Source: Dorea sp. AM10-31
GTDB taxonomy: Bacteria; Bacillota; Clostridia; Lachnospirales; Lachnospiraceae
NCBI RefSeq assembly: GCF_003435815.1
Contig: NZ_QTUV01000006.1
Span: forward strand, 62,001-126,000
Direction of reading: 5' to 3'
DNA length: 64,000 bases
Part shown: in pieces, positions 28,232-35,571 of the stretch
Numbering within the stretch: position 1 is the stretch's first letter
Layout of the letters: each line of letters begins with the position of its first letter
Program-made: the position numbers and the translations under genes
Notes under the pieces: generated by a model
Databases searched by the model: none
Told to the model about the DNA's origin: nothing
What the model saw: only the letters and a program-made list of their open reading frames with translations

Positions 28232-28342
28232 ATGTATCAGTATCCAAAACAATCATTATCAAAAGAAATACTTATATCTGAACAAGCTCGTGACCGTATA
28301 CTGTCTAAATTGATGAGTGGAGAATTGGAGGTTTTAGAATGA
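28232..28342 (+). CDS. 36-residue orphan protein
   Basis: Encodes a hydrophilic peptide beginning MYQYPKQSLSKEIL and ending KLMSGELEVLE. Its TGA overlaps the next small frame's ATG (ATGA). The ending resembles C-termini of restriction-specificity or regulator proteins, but this is weak. No clear ribosome-binding site. It may be the tail of a lost gene. Confidence 0.35.
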   Translation: MYQYPKQSLSKEILISEQARDRILSKLMSGELEVLE

Positions 28343-28467
28343 AGAAAGATTTAACTAATTCAAGGCTAGATAGACAAAATATTCTAAATAATGAAATGGC
28401 AATTGAAGAGATACAAAATAAATCTGGTGTAGAAGGTATTGTATCAATAGAAGGCTGTATTGATTAG
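28339..28467 (+). CDS. 42-residue orphan protein
   Basis: ATG 28339 with GGAGG 8-10 bases upstream encodes a hydrophilic helical peptide (MKKDLTNSRLDRQNILNNEM to SIEGCID). It overlaps the preceding small frame and precedes the kinase-like gene at 28486 by 18 bases, so the three could form one transcript. I do not recognise it; the good ribosome-binding site and coupling argue it is translated. Confidence 0.5.
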   Translation: MKKDLTNSRLDRQNILNNEMAIEEIQNKSGVEGIVSIEGCID

Positions 28468-28485
28468 TAAAACAAGGAGATTTTT

Positions 28486-28992
28486 ATGATTAAAGTTATT
28501 ATGATGTGTGGAATATGCGGTTCCGGGAAAACAACTTATGCAAAGCAGAAAGAAAAAGAAGGCTATGTTCGCTTGTCCATTGATGAGGAAATGTGGAAAA
28601 CTTACGGGAGAAAGGGGATTGATTATCCAAACGAACAGTATGAGAAACTTTCAGAAATAGTGGAAATGGCACTCCAGAAGGAACTCCTGTCTCTCATTCA
28701 ACAAGGAAAACATGTAGTCCTTGATTTCAGCTTTTGGAATAAGGCAAACAGAGCGTATTATAAAAGGCTTATAGAAAAAGCTGGCGGTACACCAGAACTT
28801 GTTTATATGAAGGCTAGTAAAGGAACCTTACAAAAAAGATTGTATAAAAGGAATCAGTCTTTGAATGCTAATTCTCCATTCATAATAACAAATGAGATAC
28901 TAGAGCATCATTATAACGATTTTCAAGAACCATGTGGCGAAGGAGAAAAAGTAATTTTACAGGAAGAAGATTGTGTTGGGGGCAGCCATTGA
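28486..28992 (+). CDS. P-loop kinase-like NTPase (AAA_33 / zeta-toxin-like)
   Basis: 168 residues, ATG 28486 with AAGGAG upstream. Walker A is MCGICGSGKTTYAKQKEKEG (near 8-27), followed by YVRLSIDEEMW, a Walker-B-like HVVLDFSFWNKANRAYYKRL and a lid-like KRLYKRNQ. This fits the AAA_33 group of small kinases (polynucleotide-kinase or zeta-toxin related) of ~150-180 residues. The substrate cannot be told from the sequence. No antitoxin of the epsilon type is seen; the two small frames just upstream are the only candidates, a weak inference. Confidence 0.8.
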   Translation: MIKVIMMCGICGSGKTTYAKQKEKEGYVRLSIDEEMWKTYGRKGIDYPNEQYEKLSEIVEMALQKELLSLIQQGKHVVLDFSFWNKANRAYYKRLIEKAGGTPELVYMKASKGTLQKRLYKRNQSLNANSPFIITNEILEHHYNDFQEPCGEGEKVILQEEDCVGGSH

Positions 28993-29330
28993 TAGACCCG
29001 ACCACCTTTGGTGGTAGGCAATACGAGGGGGAACCGCAAGGAATGTTGCTACCCCGTACGGTTATTCCGAGAGGGGGAATTTCCGTTACCGAAGATGAAG
29101 ACTACAAATGTATATCCAGTACAATTAAAGTAATGGCTTGTATCAAATCTTACTGGCGATGAAGTACCTGCGTTTATCTGATGAGGAGTGGACAGTATTT
29201 GTAAATGCTTTCGATAAGCTGATTCAAAATAATAATGGTGTGGTCAGTCTCGTAGCAATGAATCTTCCTGCGGATTGGAAAGAACATTTAAGTGTATAAA
29301 TGCAGTGGAATTGCATAAAATAATAAAGCA
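28993..29330 (+). other. Decayed coding sequence
   Basis: The frame 28990-29162 (PTTFGGRQYEGEPQ, VIPRGGISVTEDEDY) and the frame 29159-29299 (ATG, MKYLRLSDEEWTVFVNAFDK to WKEHLSV) look protein-like but are short, overlap by a few bases and lack ribosome-binding sites. They are probably pieces of one or two broken genes that I cannot identify. Confidence 0.4.
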
Positions 29331-29415
29331 GACCTAACCAAGCGCTTTTTGCTCAAAATGGTTAGGCTTTCGGCGGAGTGTTACGATAAGCACTTCGCCA
29401 TTTTTATTTTGATAA
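29331..29415 (+). terminator. Double hairpin ending in the repeated terminator block, copy 2
   Basis: CCTAACCA (29333-29340) pairs with TGGTTAGG (29359-29366). Next comes the repeat block with GGCGGAGTG (29372-29380) and CACTTCGCC (29391-29399) followed by ATTTTTATTTTG, nearly identical to 10936-10990. Confidence 0.75.
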
Positions 29416-29641
29416 GGAACATTCACCTTTTACTTACATATGATTGCACAATTTGAACATAAAAAGCCTCATGATCATGTGCGAAAATGAAAGTGAAACT
29501 TATTAGATGATATAATTGTTATATCGGCTAAAAAATAGCGCAATGGGAAAAAAGAATGGCGTTTTTGCCGATGACGCGATATACTAATTAGCAGATTGGT
29601 AGTTTTGGATATAGGTTATGATTTGTGATGGAGGATTGTAG

Positions 29642-30532
29642 ATGAGATACCTTTTAGTTGCTGATATAGCAAAAAAATGGAATATGTCAGAGCGCAGTGT
29701 TAGAAATTACTGTGCTCAAGGGCGTGTGAACGGTGCATTTCTTACTGGTAAGACATGGAACATTCCAGAAAACGCAGAAAAACCGGAGCGCACCAACAAA
29801 AGAAAAGAAGAGCCGATTACTCTGTTGGATATTCTGAAAGAGCAGAAGGCAAGTAAATATTCCGGTGGGATTTATCATAAGACACAGATTGATTTGACCT
29901 ATAACTCTAACCATATGGAGGGAAGTCGCCTGACACACGATCAAACTAGATATATCTTTGAAACCAATACTATTGGCGTAGAAAAAGAAGTGCTGAATGT
30001 GGATGATGTGATCGAAACGGCAAAGCACTTCCGGTGCATTGACATGATTATTGATCATGCAAAAGCAGCTTTGACGGAGAAGTTCATCAAAGAACTTCAT
30101 TTGGTTTTGAAGAATGGCACCAGCGATTCTAGAAAAGATTGGTATGCTGTTGGTAATTATAAGAAACTTCCGAATGAAGTCGGTGGCAGGAATACAGCCC
30201 TTCCAGAAGAAGTTGCCGATAAAATGAAGGCCTTGCTGACAGAATATAACGCCAAGGAAGCAAAGACCTTTGAGGATATTCTGGACTTCCATGTGAAGTT
30301 TGAGCGGATTCATCCGTTCCAGGATGGTAATGGGCGTGTGGGCAGATTGATTATGTTTAAGGAGTGTCTGAAATACAATATTGTTCCGTTTATCATTGAG
30401 GATAATCTGAAAATGTTCTATTACCGTGGATTGAAGGAATGGGATAATGAAAAAAGCTATCTGACAGATACTTGCCTGACCGCACAAGATAAGTATAAAG
30501 CGTATTTGGATTATTTTAGGATTGCCTGCTGA
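29642..30532 (+). CDS. Fic-family AMP-transferase-like protein with N-terminal HTH
   Basis: 296 residues, ATG 29642 with GGAGG about 9 bases upstream. Residues ~1-45 (LVADIAKKWNMSERSVRNYC, GKTWNIP) form a MerR/excisionase-like helix-turn-helix. The Fic domain has the complete HPFQDGNGRVGR core (224-235) and an inhibitory helix motif SNHMEG (89-94) lying N-terminal to it, as in class II Fic proteins. Such enzymes transfer AMP, or sometimes other groups, to Ser/Thr/Tyr of proteins and are held inactive by the inhibitory Glu. The target is unknown. It stands alone, between the repeated hairpin and a LysR gene. Confidence 0.9.
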   Translation: MRYLLVADIAKKWNMSERSVRNYCAQGRVNGAFLTGKTWNIPENAEKPERTNKRKEEPITLLDILKEQKASKYSGGIYHKTQIDLTYNSNHMEGSRLTHDQTRYIFETNTIGVEKEVLNVDDVIETAKHFRCIDMIIDHAKAALTEKFIKELHLVLKNGTSDSRKDWYAVGNYKKLPNEVGGRNTALPEEVADKMKALLTEYNAKEAKTFEDILDFHVKFERIHPFQDGNGRVGRLIMFKECLKYNIVPFIIEDNLKMFYYRGLKEWDNEKSYLTDTCLTAQDKYKAYLDYFRIAC

Positions 30533-30654
30533 AATTGAACAAAATAATATGATGTGTGGGTGGTGAATAAATGCTTAAAGGTAAAGATATAGATGATGTC
30601 TGGGATGCAATATGATAGAATGGTTACAAGAAAAATTTGTAGGAATATAAAGAT

Positions 30655-31536
30655 ATGGAATTAAGATTATTACGCTATTTTTTAACAGTAGCAAAAGAAC
30701 AGAGCTTTACAAAAGCAGCAGAACAATTGCATATTACCCAGCCAACGCTATCCAGACAAATGGCGGCATTTGAAGAGGACCTGGGAATAACATTATTTAT
30801 TCGAAACGGGAAGAAAATATCGCTCACCGATGAAGGAATTTTATTAAAAAGGCGTGCCTTGGAGATTCTTAATCTTGAGGAAAGGACGCTTGAGGAACTG
30901 AAAGGAAAAGAAGAGGTTGTAGAGGGCACGATAACCATTGGATGCGGTGAATTTGCAGCAGTGGAGACATTGGCGAAGATATGTAAAACATATAAAGAAA
31001 AATATCCGCTGGTTCAGATTGTATTGCATACTGCAACAGCAGATGCAGTGTATGAGATGATGAACAAAGGACTTGTAGATATTGCATTATTCATGGAGCC
31101 GGTGGACACCGAAGGGCTGGATTATATCCGGATCACAGATTGCGATCACTGGTGTGTCGGAATGCGGCCGGATGATCCGCTGGCAGAAAAAGAGTTTATA
31201 AAAAAAGAAGATCTTATTGGAAAGCCCTTGATCCTGCCGGAAAGAATGAACGTTCAAAGTGAACTTGCCAACTGGTTTGGGAAAGACTTTTCAAAATTAC
31301 AGATTGCTTTTACGAGTAATCTCGGAACGAATGCCGGAATTATGGCGGCAAATGGACTTGGGTATCCAATTTCAATTGAGGGTGCTGCAACAAAGTATTG
31401 GCGAGAGGATATTCTTGTACAGCGAAGAATTTCTCCTGAAATCACGACCAGTACGGTGATTGCCTGGCGACGGAATATCCCATATTCTTTGGCAGTCCGT
31501 AAAATGATCGAGGAGATTAATGCTTTTCAGGCATAA
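30655..31536 (+). CDS. LysR-family transcriptional regulator
   Basis: 293 residues from ATG 30655. The winged helix-turn-helix (MELRLLRYFLTVAKEQSFTK, AAEQLHITQPTLSRQMAAFE) and the effector-binding domain (VVEGTITIGCGEFAAVE to the end) are full length. The next gene in the same direction is a broken flavodoxin, and LysR proteins next to flavodoxin/aldo-keto-reductase genes are common in Clostridia. The short leader 30543-30654 holds only a 14-codon remnant (MLKGKDIDDVWDAI). Confidence 0.92.
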   Translation: MELRLLRYFLTVAKEQSFTKAAEQLHITQPTLSRQMAAFEEDLGITLFIRNGKKISLTDEGILLKRRALEILNLEERTLEELKGKEEVVEGTITIGCGEFAAVETLAKICKTYKEKYPLVQIVLHTATADAVYEMMNKGLVDIALFMEPVDTEGLDYIRITDCDHWCVGMRPDDPLAEKEFIKKEDLIGKPLILPERMNVQSELANWFGKDFSKLQIAFTSNLGTNAGIMAANGLGYPISIEGAATKYWREDILVQRRISPEITTSTVIAWRRNIPYSLAVRKMIEEINAFQA

Positions 31537-31661
31537 AACAAAATTCAATATAAGCATTAGACATAATGAAGCGATAGAGCTTAAAATAGATGTGTAAGAT
31601 GAATGTAAATCTTATACATCTATTTTTTGTGAAAAATACGTATAGAAAGGGGCTTTTTATT

Positions 31662-32081
31662 ATGAGTAAAAAATTAGTGGCATTTTTCAGTGCAAGCGGA
31701 ACAACAAAAAAAGTAGCACAGATGATCGCAGAGGAAGCAAAAGCGGATTTGTTTGAGATTGAGCCGAAGATTCCATATACAAAGGCAGATCTTGACTGGA
31801 TGAATAAAAAATCCCGAAGCAGTGTGGAAATGAGTGATAAGAAATACAGACCGGAGATTATGGAAAAAGAGATCGATATGAGTTCTTATGACGAGATCCT
31901 TCTGGGATTCCCTAAAATGGAGTACAGTTTATAGTAGTGTATAGCGTGTACCAAGTTATAATTATGGGGTTGAAAATAACAGTATACACAGATAATGTGG
32001 AAAAATGTGTATGACGTTTATATAGAAAATAACATTGAAAAAGAAATTCAAGAATGGGTAAATTCATTAAATTTAAAATAG
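31662..32081 (+). pseudogene. Flavodoxin with the middle deleted
   Basis: ATG 31662 (GAAAGGGG upstream) opens with KLVAFFSASGTTKKVAQMIA, the FMN-phosphate loop of a flavodoxin, continuing to YDEILLGFPKMEYSL where a stop falls at 31932. The second loop (expected FPIWWY and onwards) is absent. A downstream frame ending at 32081 reads YIENNIEKEIQEWVNSLNLK, like the C-terminal helix of the same family. About 60-70 residues appear to have been lost between, so the gene is broken although its LysR neighbour is intact. Confidence 0.75.
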
Positions 32082-32096
32082 AATAATAATTACATG

Positions 32097-32138
32097 AGTG
32101 ACAGAAGATAAGAATCTGAATTCCCTGTCACTTTTATA
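32097..32138 (+). terminator. Terminator after the flavodoxin remnant
   Basis: AGTGACAG pairs exactly with CTGTCACT around a 20-base loop, followed by TTTATATT. Between it and 32241 I see only A/T-rich sequence with imperfect repeats of AAGAAC/GTTCTT. Confidence 0.7.
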
Positions 32139-32241
32139 TTATTTGATAAGAAAAAAGAACTGGTTTATATCCGATAAGAATATAGACTGGTTCTTATTTT
32201 TAATATGCTATTATATACACAGGGAGTCGGGGAATGTCGAA

Positions 32242-32478
32242 CTATAGCAAGCCGGAAAAGAAAGCATTGATATCGGTATGAAAGAGTTTTGCAAGTGCAA
32301 CTAATTCAGATGCCTTAATGTTCATGCGATTTGTTTCCAGTTTGGCATAGGTACTTTTGGTGATGGAGATACCCATAAGATTTAATTTTGCAACTACTTG
32401 GTCTTGAGTCATATTGTTTTTATATCGAATTGCTTGGATATTTTTACCAATATCCATATCTGGTCTAATCTTTTGCAT
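32242..32478 (-). CDS. Small XRE-family HTH regulator
   Basis: 78 residues, ATG at 32478 with AAGGGGA upstream on the minus strand. It is almost entirely a Cro/CI-type helix-turn-helix (IGKNIQAIRYKNNMTQDQVV, SITKSTYAKLETNRMNIKAS). It points away from the genes that follow, the arrangement of an element-edge or autoregulated repressor. It may control the conjugative-element genes to its right, but no operator is identified. Confidence 0.88.
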   Translation of the reverse strand: MQKIRPDMDIGKNIQAIRYKNNMTQDQVVAKLNLMGISITKSTYAKLETNRMNIKASELVALAKLFHTDINAFFSGLL

Positions 32479-32607
32479 AATGATGAACTCCCCTTATAAA
32501 ATAAAAAGTTTCGTAATACAGAAACATATATATTGATTCTAAAGAATTTAAATTTTATAATGTTTCGTAATAAGGAATTATTTTTAACAGGAAGAGGTAA
32601 AAGTATA

Positions 32608-33000
32608 ATGGATGTGGAGATGGAAAAGAGAAAATTTTTAAATCTATGTGGCAAAAGAGATCGAGCATTATTGTCAGGTGAAAAAAGAATGACATTGGGG
32701 GATATGGAACGATTGACATATCTGACAGAATTTTTTGAACTGGAGAACTATGGAATCGCCTTATGGAAAGAATTTGGTGATGATGTAAAAGAGCCATTTG
32801 AAGCGATGATGAAAATGTTAGATGAGCCGGAGTGCATAGAAGATCGATGGCTTGATGACGAAGCAAAAGGGGAAAAGTGGTTGTTAGAATTTCAGGAACT
32901 GGCATTAACGGAAGAATACAGGGAATGGATTCGAAATTATATCGATAAAAAATATGAAGAAAGAGGATTACCATATCCGACAGGAGCAGACTTCGATTAA
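32608..33000 (+). CDS. Hypothetical acidic protein
   Basis: 130 residues from ATG 32608 (GGAAGAGG about 9 bases upstream; the longer frame from 32533 lacks one). It is helical and rich in Glu, Arg and Trp (GKRDRALLSGEKRMTLGDME; YREWIRNYIDKKYEERGLPY). No membrane helix or known motif. A terminator overlaps its stop codon. It lies at the left fringe of the conjugative element and may be its first gene or a neighbour. Confidence 0.65.
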   Translation: MDVEMEKRKFLNLCGKRDRALLSGEKRMTLGDMERLTYLTEFFELENYGIALWKEFGDDVKEPFEAMMKMLDEPECIEDRWLDDEAKGEKWLLEFQELALTEEYREWIRNYIDKKYEERGLPYPTGADFD

Positions 33001-33015
33001 GAGGTCTGCTTTTTT
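32986..33015 (+). terminator. Terminator overlapping the end of the gene at 32608
   Basis: GCAGACTTC (32986-32994) pairs with GAGGTCTGC (33001-33009), one mismatch, around CGATTAA-region bases that include the stop codon, followed by TTTTTT. Confidence 0.85.
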
Positions 33016-33040
33016 CTGGTCTTTTGGGAGGTGATAAGAG

Positions 33041-33373
33041 GTGGAAGTAAGTATTTATGAACTCTTGGCGGCAGCAAGAGAATCGGCTAAATCTGATTAT
33101 ATAAAAGGGGACAGCATTTTGTGTGAGAAGAGATTTCATCCAGATACCCATTACATGGTAGAAATAGAACTGCTGAAAAATGATAACAAGCTGGGAAAAA
33201 AGGGCAATTATATACGGAAGTTTTTGACAGAACCGGAGTATCTTCCCATTTTACAAAAGCAGGAAAAACATCTCATAAAAATAAAAAGACAGGCAATTGT
33301 TCAAAAAGGAAACTTGCGATATATCCCTCCCCCGGACAGGCTGGACCGCCGCCGGGAGAGGGATCTTTTATAA
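33041..33373 (+). CDS. Hypothetical small basic protein
   Basis: 110 residues from GTG 33041, with GGGAGGTG 10-16 bases upstream. The first half is acidic/helical (SIYELLAAARESAKSDYIKG), the second strongly basic (IKIKRQAIVQKGNLRYIPPP, DRLDRRRERDLL). No recognisable domain. The 3' end lies inside a strong GC-rich hairpin (CCCTCCCCCGG with CCGGGAGAGGG). Probably an accessory gene of the conjugative element. Confidence 0.55.
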   Translation: MEVSIYELLAAARESAKSDYIKGDSILCEKRFHPDTHYMVEIELLKNDNKLGKKGNYIRKFLTEPEYLPILQKQEKHLIKIKRQAIVQKGNLRYIPPPDRLDRRRERDLL

Positions 33374-33551
33374 CCGGCTGGGAAGGAACAGTAGTGTTCC
33401 TCTGGCGATAGTGGTATAAAAAAGCCAGATTTTCCGCAGGTTTTGGGACGCTGGAACATAGAAAAGTGTTCACGAATGGCACTTTTGCAACGATCCGTTG
33501 CAGCAGTGACAACATTTTTGACCTTACGTTAAACAGAAAAAATGAAAGGAT
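33374..33551 (+). other. Hairpin-rich leader before the ParM-like gene
   Basis: Three stems occur in 120 bases: AGGAACA-GTAG-TGTTCCT (33384-33401), AAAAGTG/CACTTTT (33462-33468 with 33480-33486) and TGCAACG-ATC-CGTTGCA (33486-33502). No gene is seen. The position suggests a centromere-like parC site or an attenuated leader. Confidence 0.5.
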
Positions 33552-34469
33552 GTGATTGCGATAATCATAGGAATTGATCATGGCTATTATGCCATTAAAA
33601 CAAGACAAGTGTCTTTCCCAAGTGGAATTATTGGGTATGATTACGAGCCGTATACCATGCAGAATGTTCTGCAATATCAAGGAAAGTATTATGTCTGCGG
33701 TACGGGAAGACAGACGCTGGTAAAAAATAAAACGTCAAATGATAATTATTATCTGCTGACGTTGGCAGCCATTGCAGAAGAAATCAAGCATCGGAAAGCG
33801 GAACGAAAGACAGAGGTAATTCTGGCTGTTGGACTTCCGCTTTCAAGTTTTGGAAGAGAGAAACAGGGATTCAGGGAGTATCTGTTGCGGAAAGAGCAGC
33901 CAGTGCGATTTTTATATGAAAGTGAGTTATATGAGATAACAATAAAAGATGTGAAACTGTTCCCACAGGGATACTCTGCGCTTGCTCTGCATCCAGAGTA
34001 TCTGAAGAATGAACCGTCTGTTCTGCTTGTTGATATTGGTGGCTGGACCGTTGACCTTATGAGGCTGGACAATGCTGTTCCGAATGCAGCAACGTGCAGA
34101 AGTCTGGAACTTGGAGTAATCCGATGTATTGATGAGACAGCAGAACAAGTGCGTAGAAATACCGGACTGTCTGTGACAGAAACTCAAATTGAGCGTGTGC
34201 TTCGGGGAGAATCTTGCAGTATGGCAGAAGAGGCCAGACGGATCATACAGGAAAACGGACGGAAATATATAGAAAGAATACTGTCTGCGGTGACAGAATC
34301 CGGGTTTGATCTCCGGGCAGTACCCACCGTATTTATGGGGGGAGGCTCTGCAATTTTAAAACGCCACGTGACCACACAGGACGCGATTTGCCGCCCCGTT
34401 TTTATAGAGGACGTCCATGCCAACGCAACAGGGTATGAACGGATTGTACAGCAGATGTGGGCGAGATGA
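33552..34469 (+). CDS. ParM/StbA-family actin-like segregation protein
   Basis: 305 residues from GTG 33552 (GAAAGGATG region upstream). Actin-fold motifs are in order: phosphate-1 IGIDHGYYAIKT (6-17), phosphate-2 VLLVDIGGWTVDL (near 158-170) and adenosine loop FMGGGSAILK (near 262-271). Plasmid ParM proteins polymerise to push DNA copies apart. Here the next gene overlaps it by four bases and encodes a small partner protein, as in parMR operons. On an integrative element this pair may stabilise the excised circular form (inference). Confidence 0.88.
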   Translation: MIAIIIGIDHGYYAIKTRQVSFPSGIIGYDYEPYTMQNVLQYQGKYYVCGTGRQTLVKNKTSNDNYYLLTLAAIAEEIKHRKAERKTEVILAVGLPLSSFGREKQGFREYLLRKEQPVRFLYESELYEITIKDVKLFPQGYSALALHPEYLKNEPSVLLVDIGGWTVDLMRLDNAVPNAATCRSLELGVIRCIDETAEQVRRNTGLSVTETQIERVLRGESCSMAEEARRIIQENGRKYIERILSAVTESGFDLRAVPTVFMGGGSAILKRHVTTQDAICRPVFIEDVHANATGYERIVQQMWAR

Positions 34470-34756
34470 CACGCCCTGTGTATTCGTTCCGCCCGAATCT
34501 GAAAAAACCAGAACACCAAAGGGCATGGGAGAAATTTCAAAGTGTTCCAGAAGGGCAGAAAAGCCAGTATCTGGTTCAGGCAATTCTGGAAAAAGAGGAT
34601 CGAAAATGGCTGGAAGAAGTCATTCAAAAGACGATAAAAGAAAGTGTTCGAGAATTAGGAATATGTGGCACTACGGAACAATCGACAACGAACCCATCAT
34701 CGGAAGAAATACCAGATCAGATGATGGATTTTCTATCTCAAATGGAAAATTTGTAA
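34466..34756 (+). CDS. Small partner of the ParM-like protein (StbB/ParR-like)
   Basis: 96 residues from ATG 34466, which overlaps the parM-like stop (ATGA). The sequence starts TRPVYSFRPNLKKPEHQRAW, has a helical core with basic and acidic stretches (KEDRKWLEEVIQKTIKESVR) and an acidic C-terminus. I see no secure ribbon-helix-helix, but the position directly behind an actin-like gene is that of the DNA-binding adaptor ParR/StbB. Family assignment is by context. From 34757 to 34910 there are only very short frames (such as MIARYIHCWIC) and no gene. Confidence 0.6.
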   Translation: MTRPVYSFRPNLKKPEHQRAWEKFQSVPEGQKSQYLVQAILEKEDRKWLEEVIQKTIKESVRELGICGTTEQSTTNPSSEEIPDQMMDFLSQMENL

Positions 34757-34910
34757 AGGGGGTGAGGCCTATGATTGCACGATACATACATTGTTGGATC
34801 TGCTAGGGGTAAGGCATAAAATGCATCGTTATCTTTGGTGGGTATTGTGAATAGCTTTCCATGCGGCTTTGGAGTATGTTGTGTGTAGCGAAAGAGAAAG
34901 GAGAAAGGTT

Positions 34911-35501
34911 ATGGCAGAAATGAAAAATATCTGCGGAAAGATCCCGATGGACTTACATGAGAAAGTAAGAGAAGAGATTGAACTCACAGAAAGCAGCACA
35001 CAAAAATTTTTACAACAGGTCATTGAAGAACATTTCAACAGACTGGAAGGAAAAGGAGAAATAAGCATGGGAGCAGTAAGAACAGTAGCAGTACAGGTAT
35101 CAGAGGAATTATTCCAGAGATTAAAAGTAGTCATCGGAAAGAAACACATGAAACAGAAAGACTTCTTAATTCAGATTATAGAAGAAGCACTGGAAAAGGC
35201 AGAGGCCGAATGGCAAAGCAAAGATCAGCCTGAAGAATCCGAACAGACAATTGGAGAATTGGGAACAGAAGAAACACAACCGGAAGAAAGCACTGAGCCG
35301 GAAAGGGACAGCGAACCAGAAGAGGAAAGCGAACCAGATGGAGAGAGCGAACCGAAAGAGGAAAACGAACCAGAAGGGGAGAGTGAACCGAAAGAGGAAA
35401 ACGAACCAGAAGGGGACAGCGAACCGGAAGAGGAAACTGAACCAGAAAGAGAAACTGATCTGGAAGAAGAAACCAAAACAGAAGAACCAACAGAATGGTA
35501 A
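34911..35501 (+). CDS. Ribbon-helix-helix-like protein with acidic repeat tail
   Basis: 196 residues from ATG 34911 (AAAGGAGAAAGG directly upstream; an in-frame start at 34869 is less likely). Two similar ~40-residue units, CGKIPMDLHEKVREEIELTE and VAVQVSEELFQRLKVVIGKK, each a strand followed by two helices, look like tandem ribbon-helix-helix modules. The last ~90 residues are an acidic tail of SEPEEE/SEPKEENEPEG repeats encoded by ~36-base direct repeats (about 35310-35440). Function unknown; DNA binding is inferred. A terminator follows. Confidence 0.7.
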   Translation: MAEMKNICGKIPMDLHEKVREEIELTESSTQKFLQQVIEEHFNRLEGKGEISMGAVRTVAVQVSEELFQRLKVVIGKKHMKQKDFLIQIIEEALEKAEAEWQSKDQPEESEQTIGELGTEETQPEESTEPERDSEPEEESEPDGESEPKEENEPEGESEPKEENEPEGDSEPEEETEPERETDLEEETKTEEPTEW

Positions 35502-35524
35502 CCAATTGATACAGAATAACGAAG

Positions 35525-35555
35525 GGCGGTATGAGAAATCATGCCGCCTGTTTTT
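35525..35555 (+). terminator. Intrinsic terminator
   Basis: GGCGGTAT pairs with ATGCCGCC (one G-T pair) around GAGAAATC, followed by TGTTTTT. It separates the acidic-tail gene from the methyltransferase gene. Confidence 0.85.
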
Positions 35556-35571
35556 ATCAGCAAAAAGGAGG

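Noticed and set aside
28486..28992. Complete zeta-toxin/epsilon-antitoxin system
   Set aside because: The P-loop protein is shorter than zeta toxins and the upstream 36- and 42-residue peptides do not resemble epsilon; the kinase call is kept but not the toxin-antitoxin system.
28932..29162. 76-codon frame overlapping the end of the kinase-like gene
   Set aside because: It overlaps a well-supported gene, has no ribosome-binding site and only its last part looks like decayed coding sequence.
32097..33040. Exact left end (attL) of the conjugative element
   Set aside because: No integrase, tRNA gene or matching direct repeat is visible, and the right end is outside the window, so the boundary cannot be placed.
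35251..35571. Long in-frame extension ahead of the cytosine methyltransferase, rich in KRKTNQKG repeats
   Set aside because: It is the other reading frame of the acidic-tail repeats of the preceding gene and crosses its terminator; family motif I starts only nine residues after 35572.
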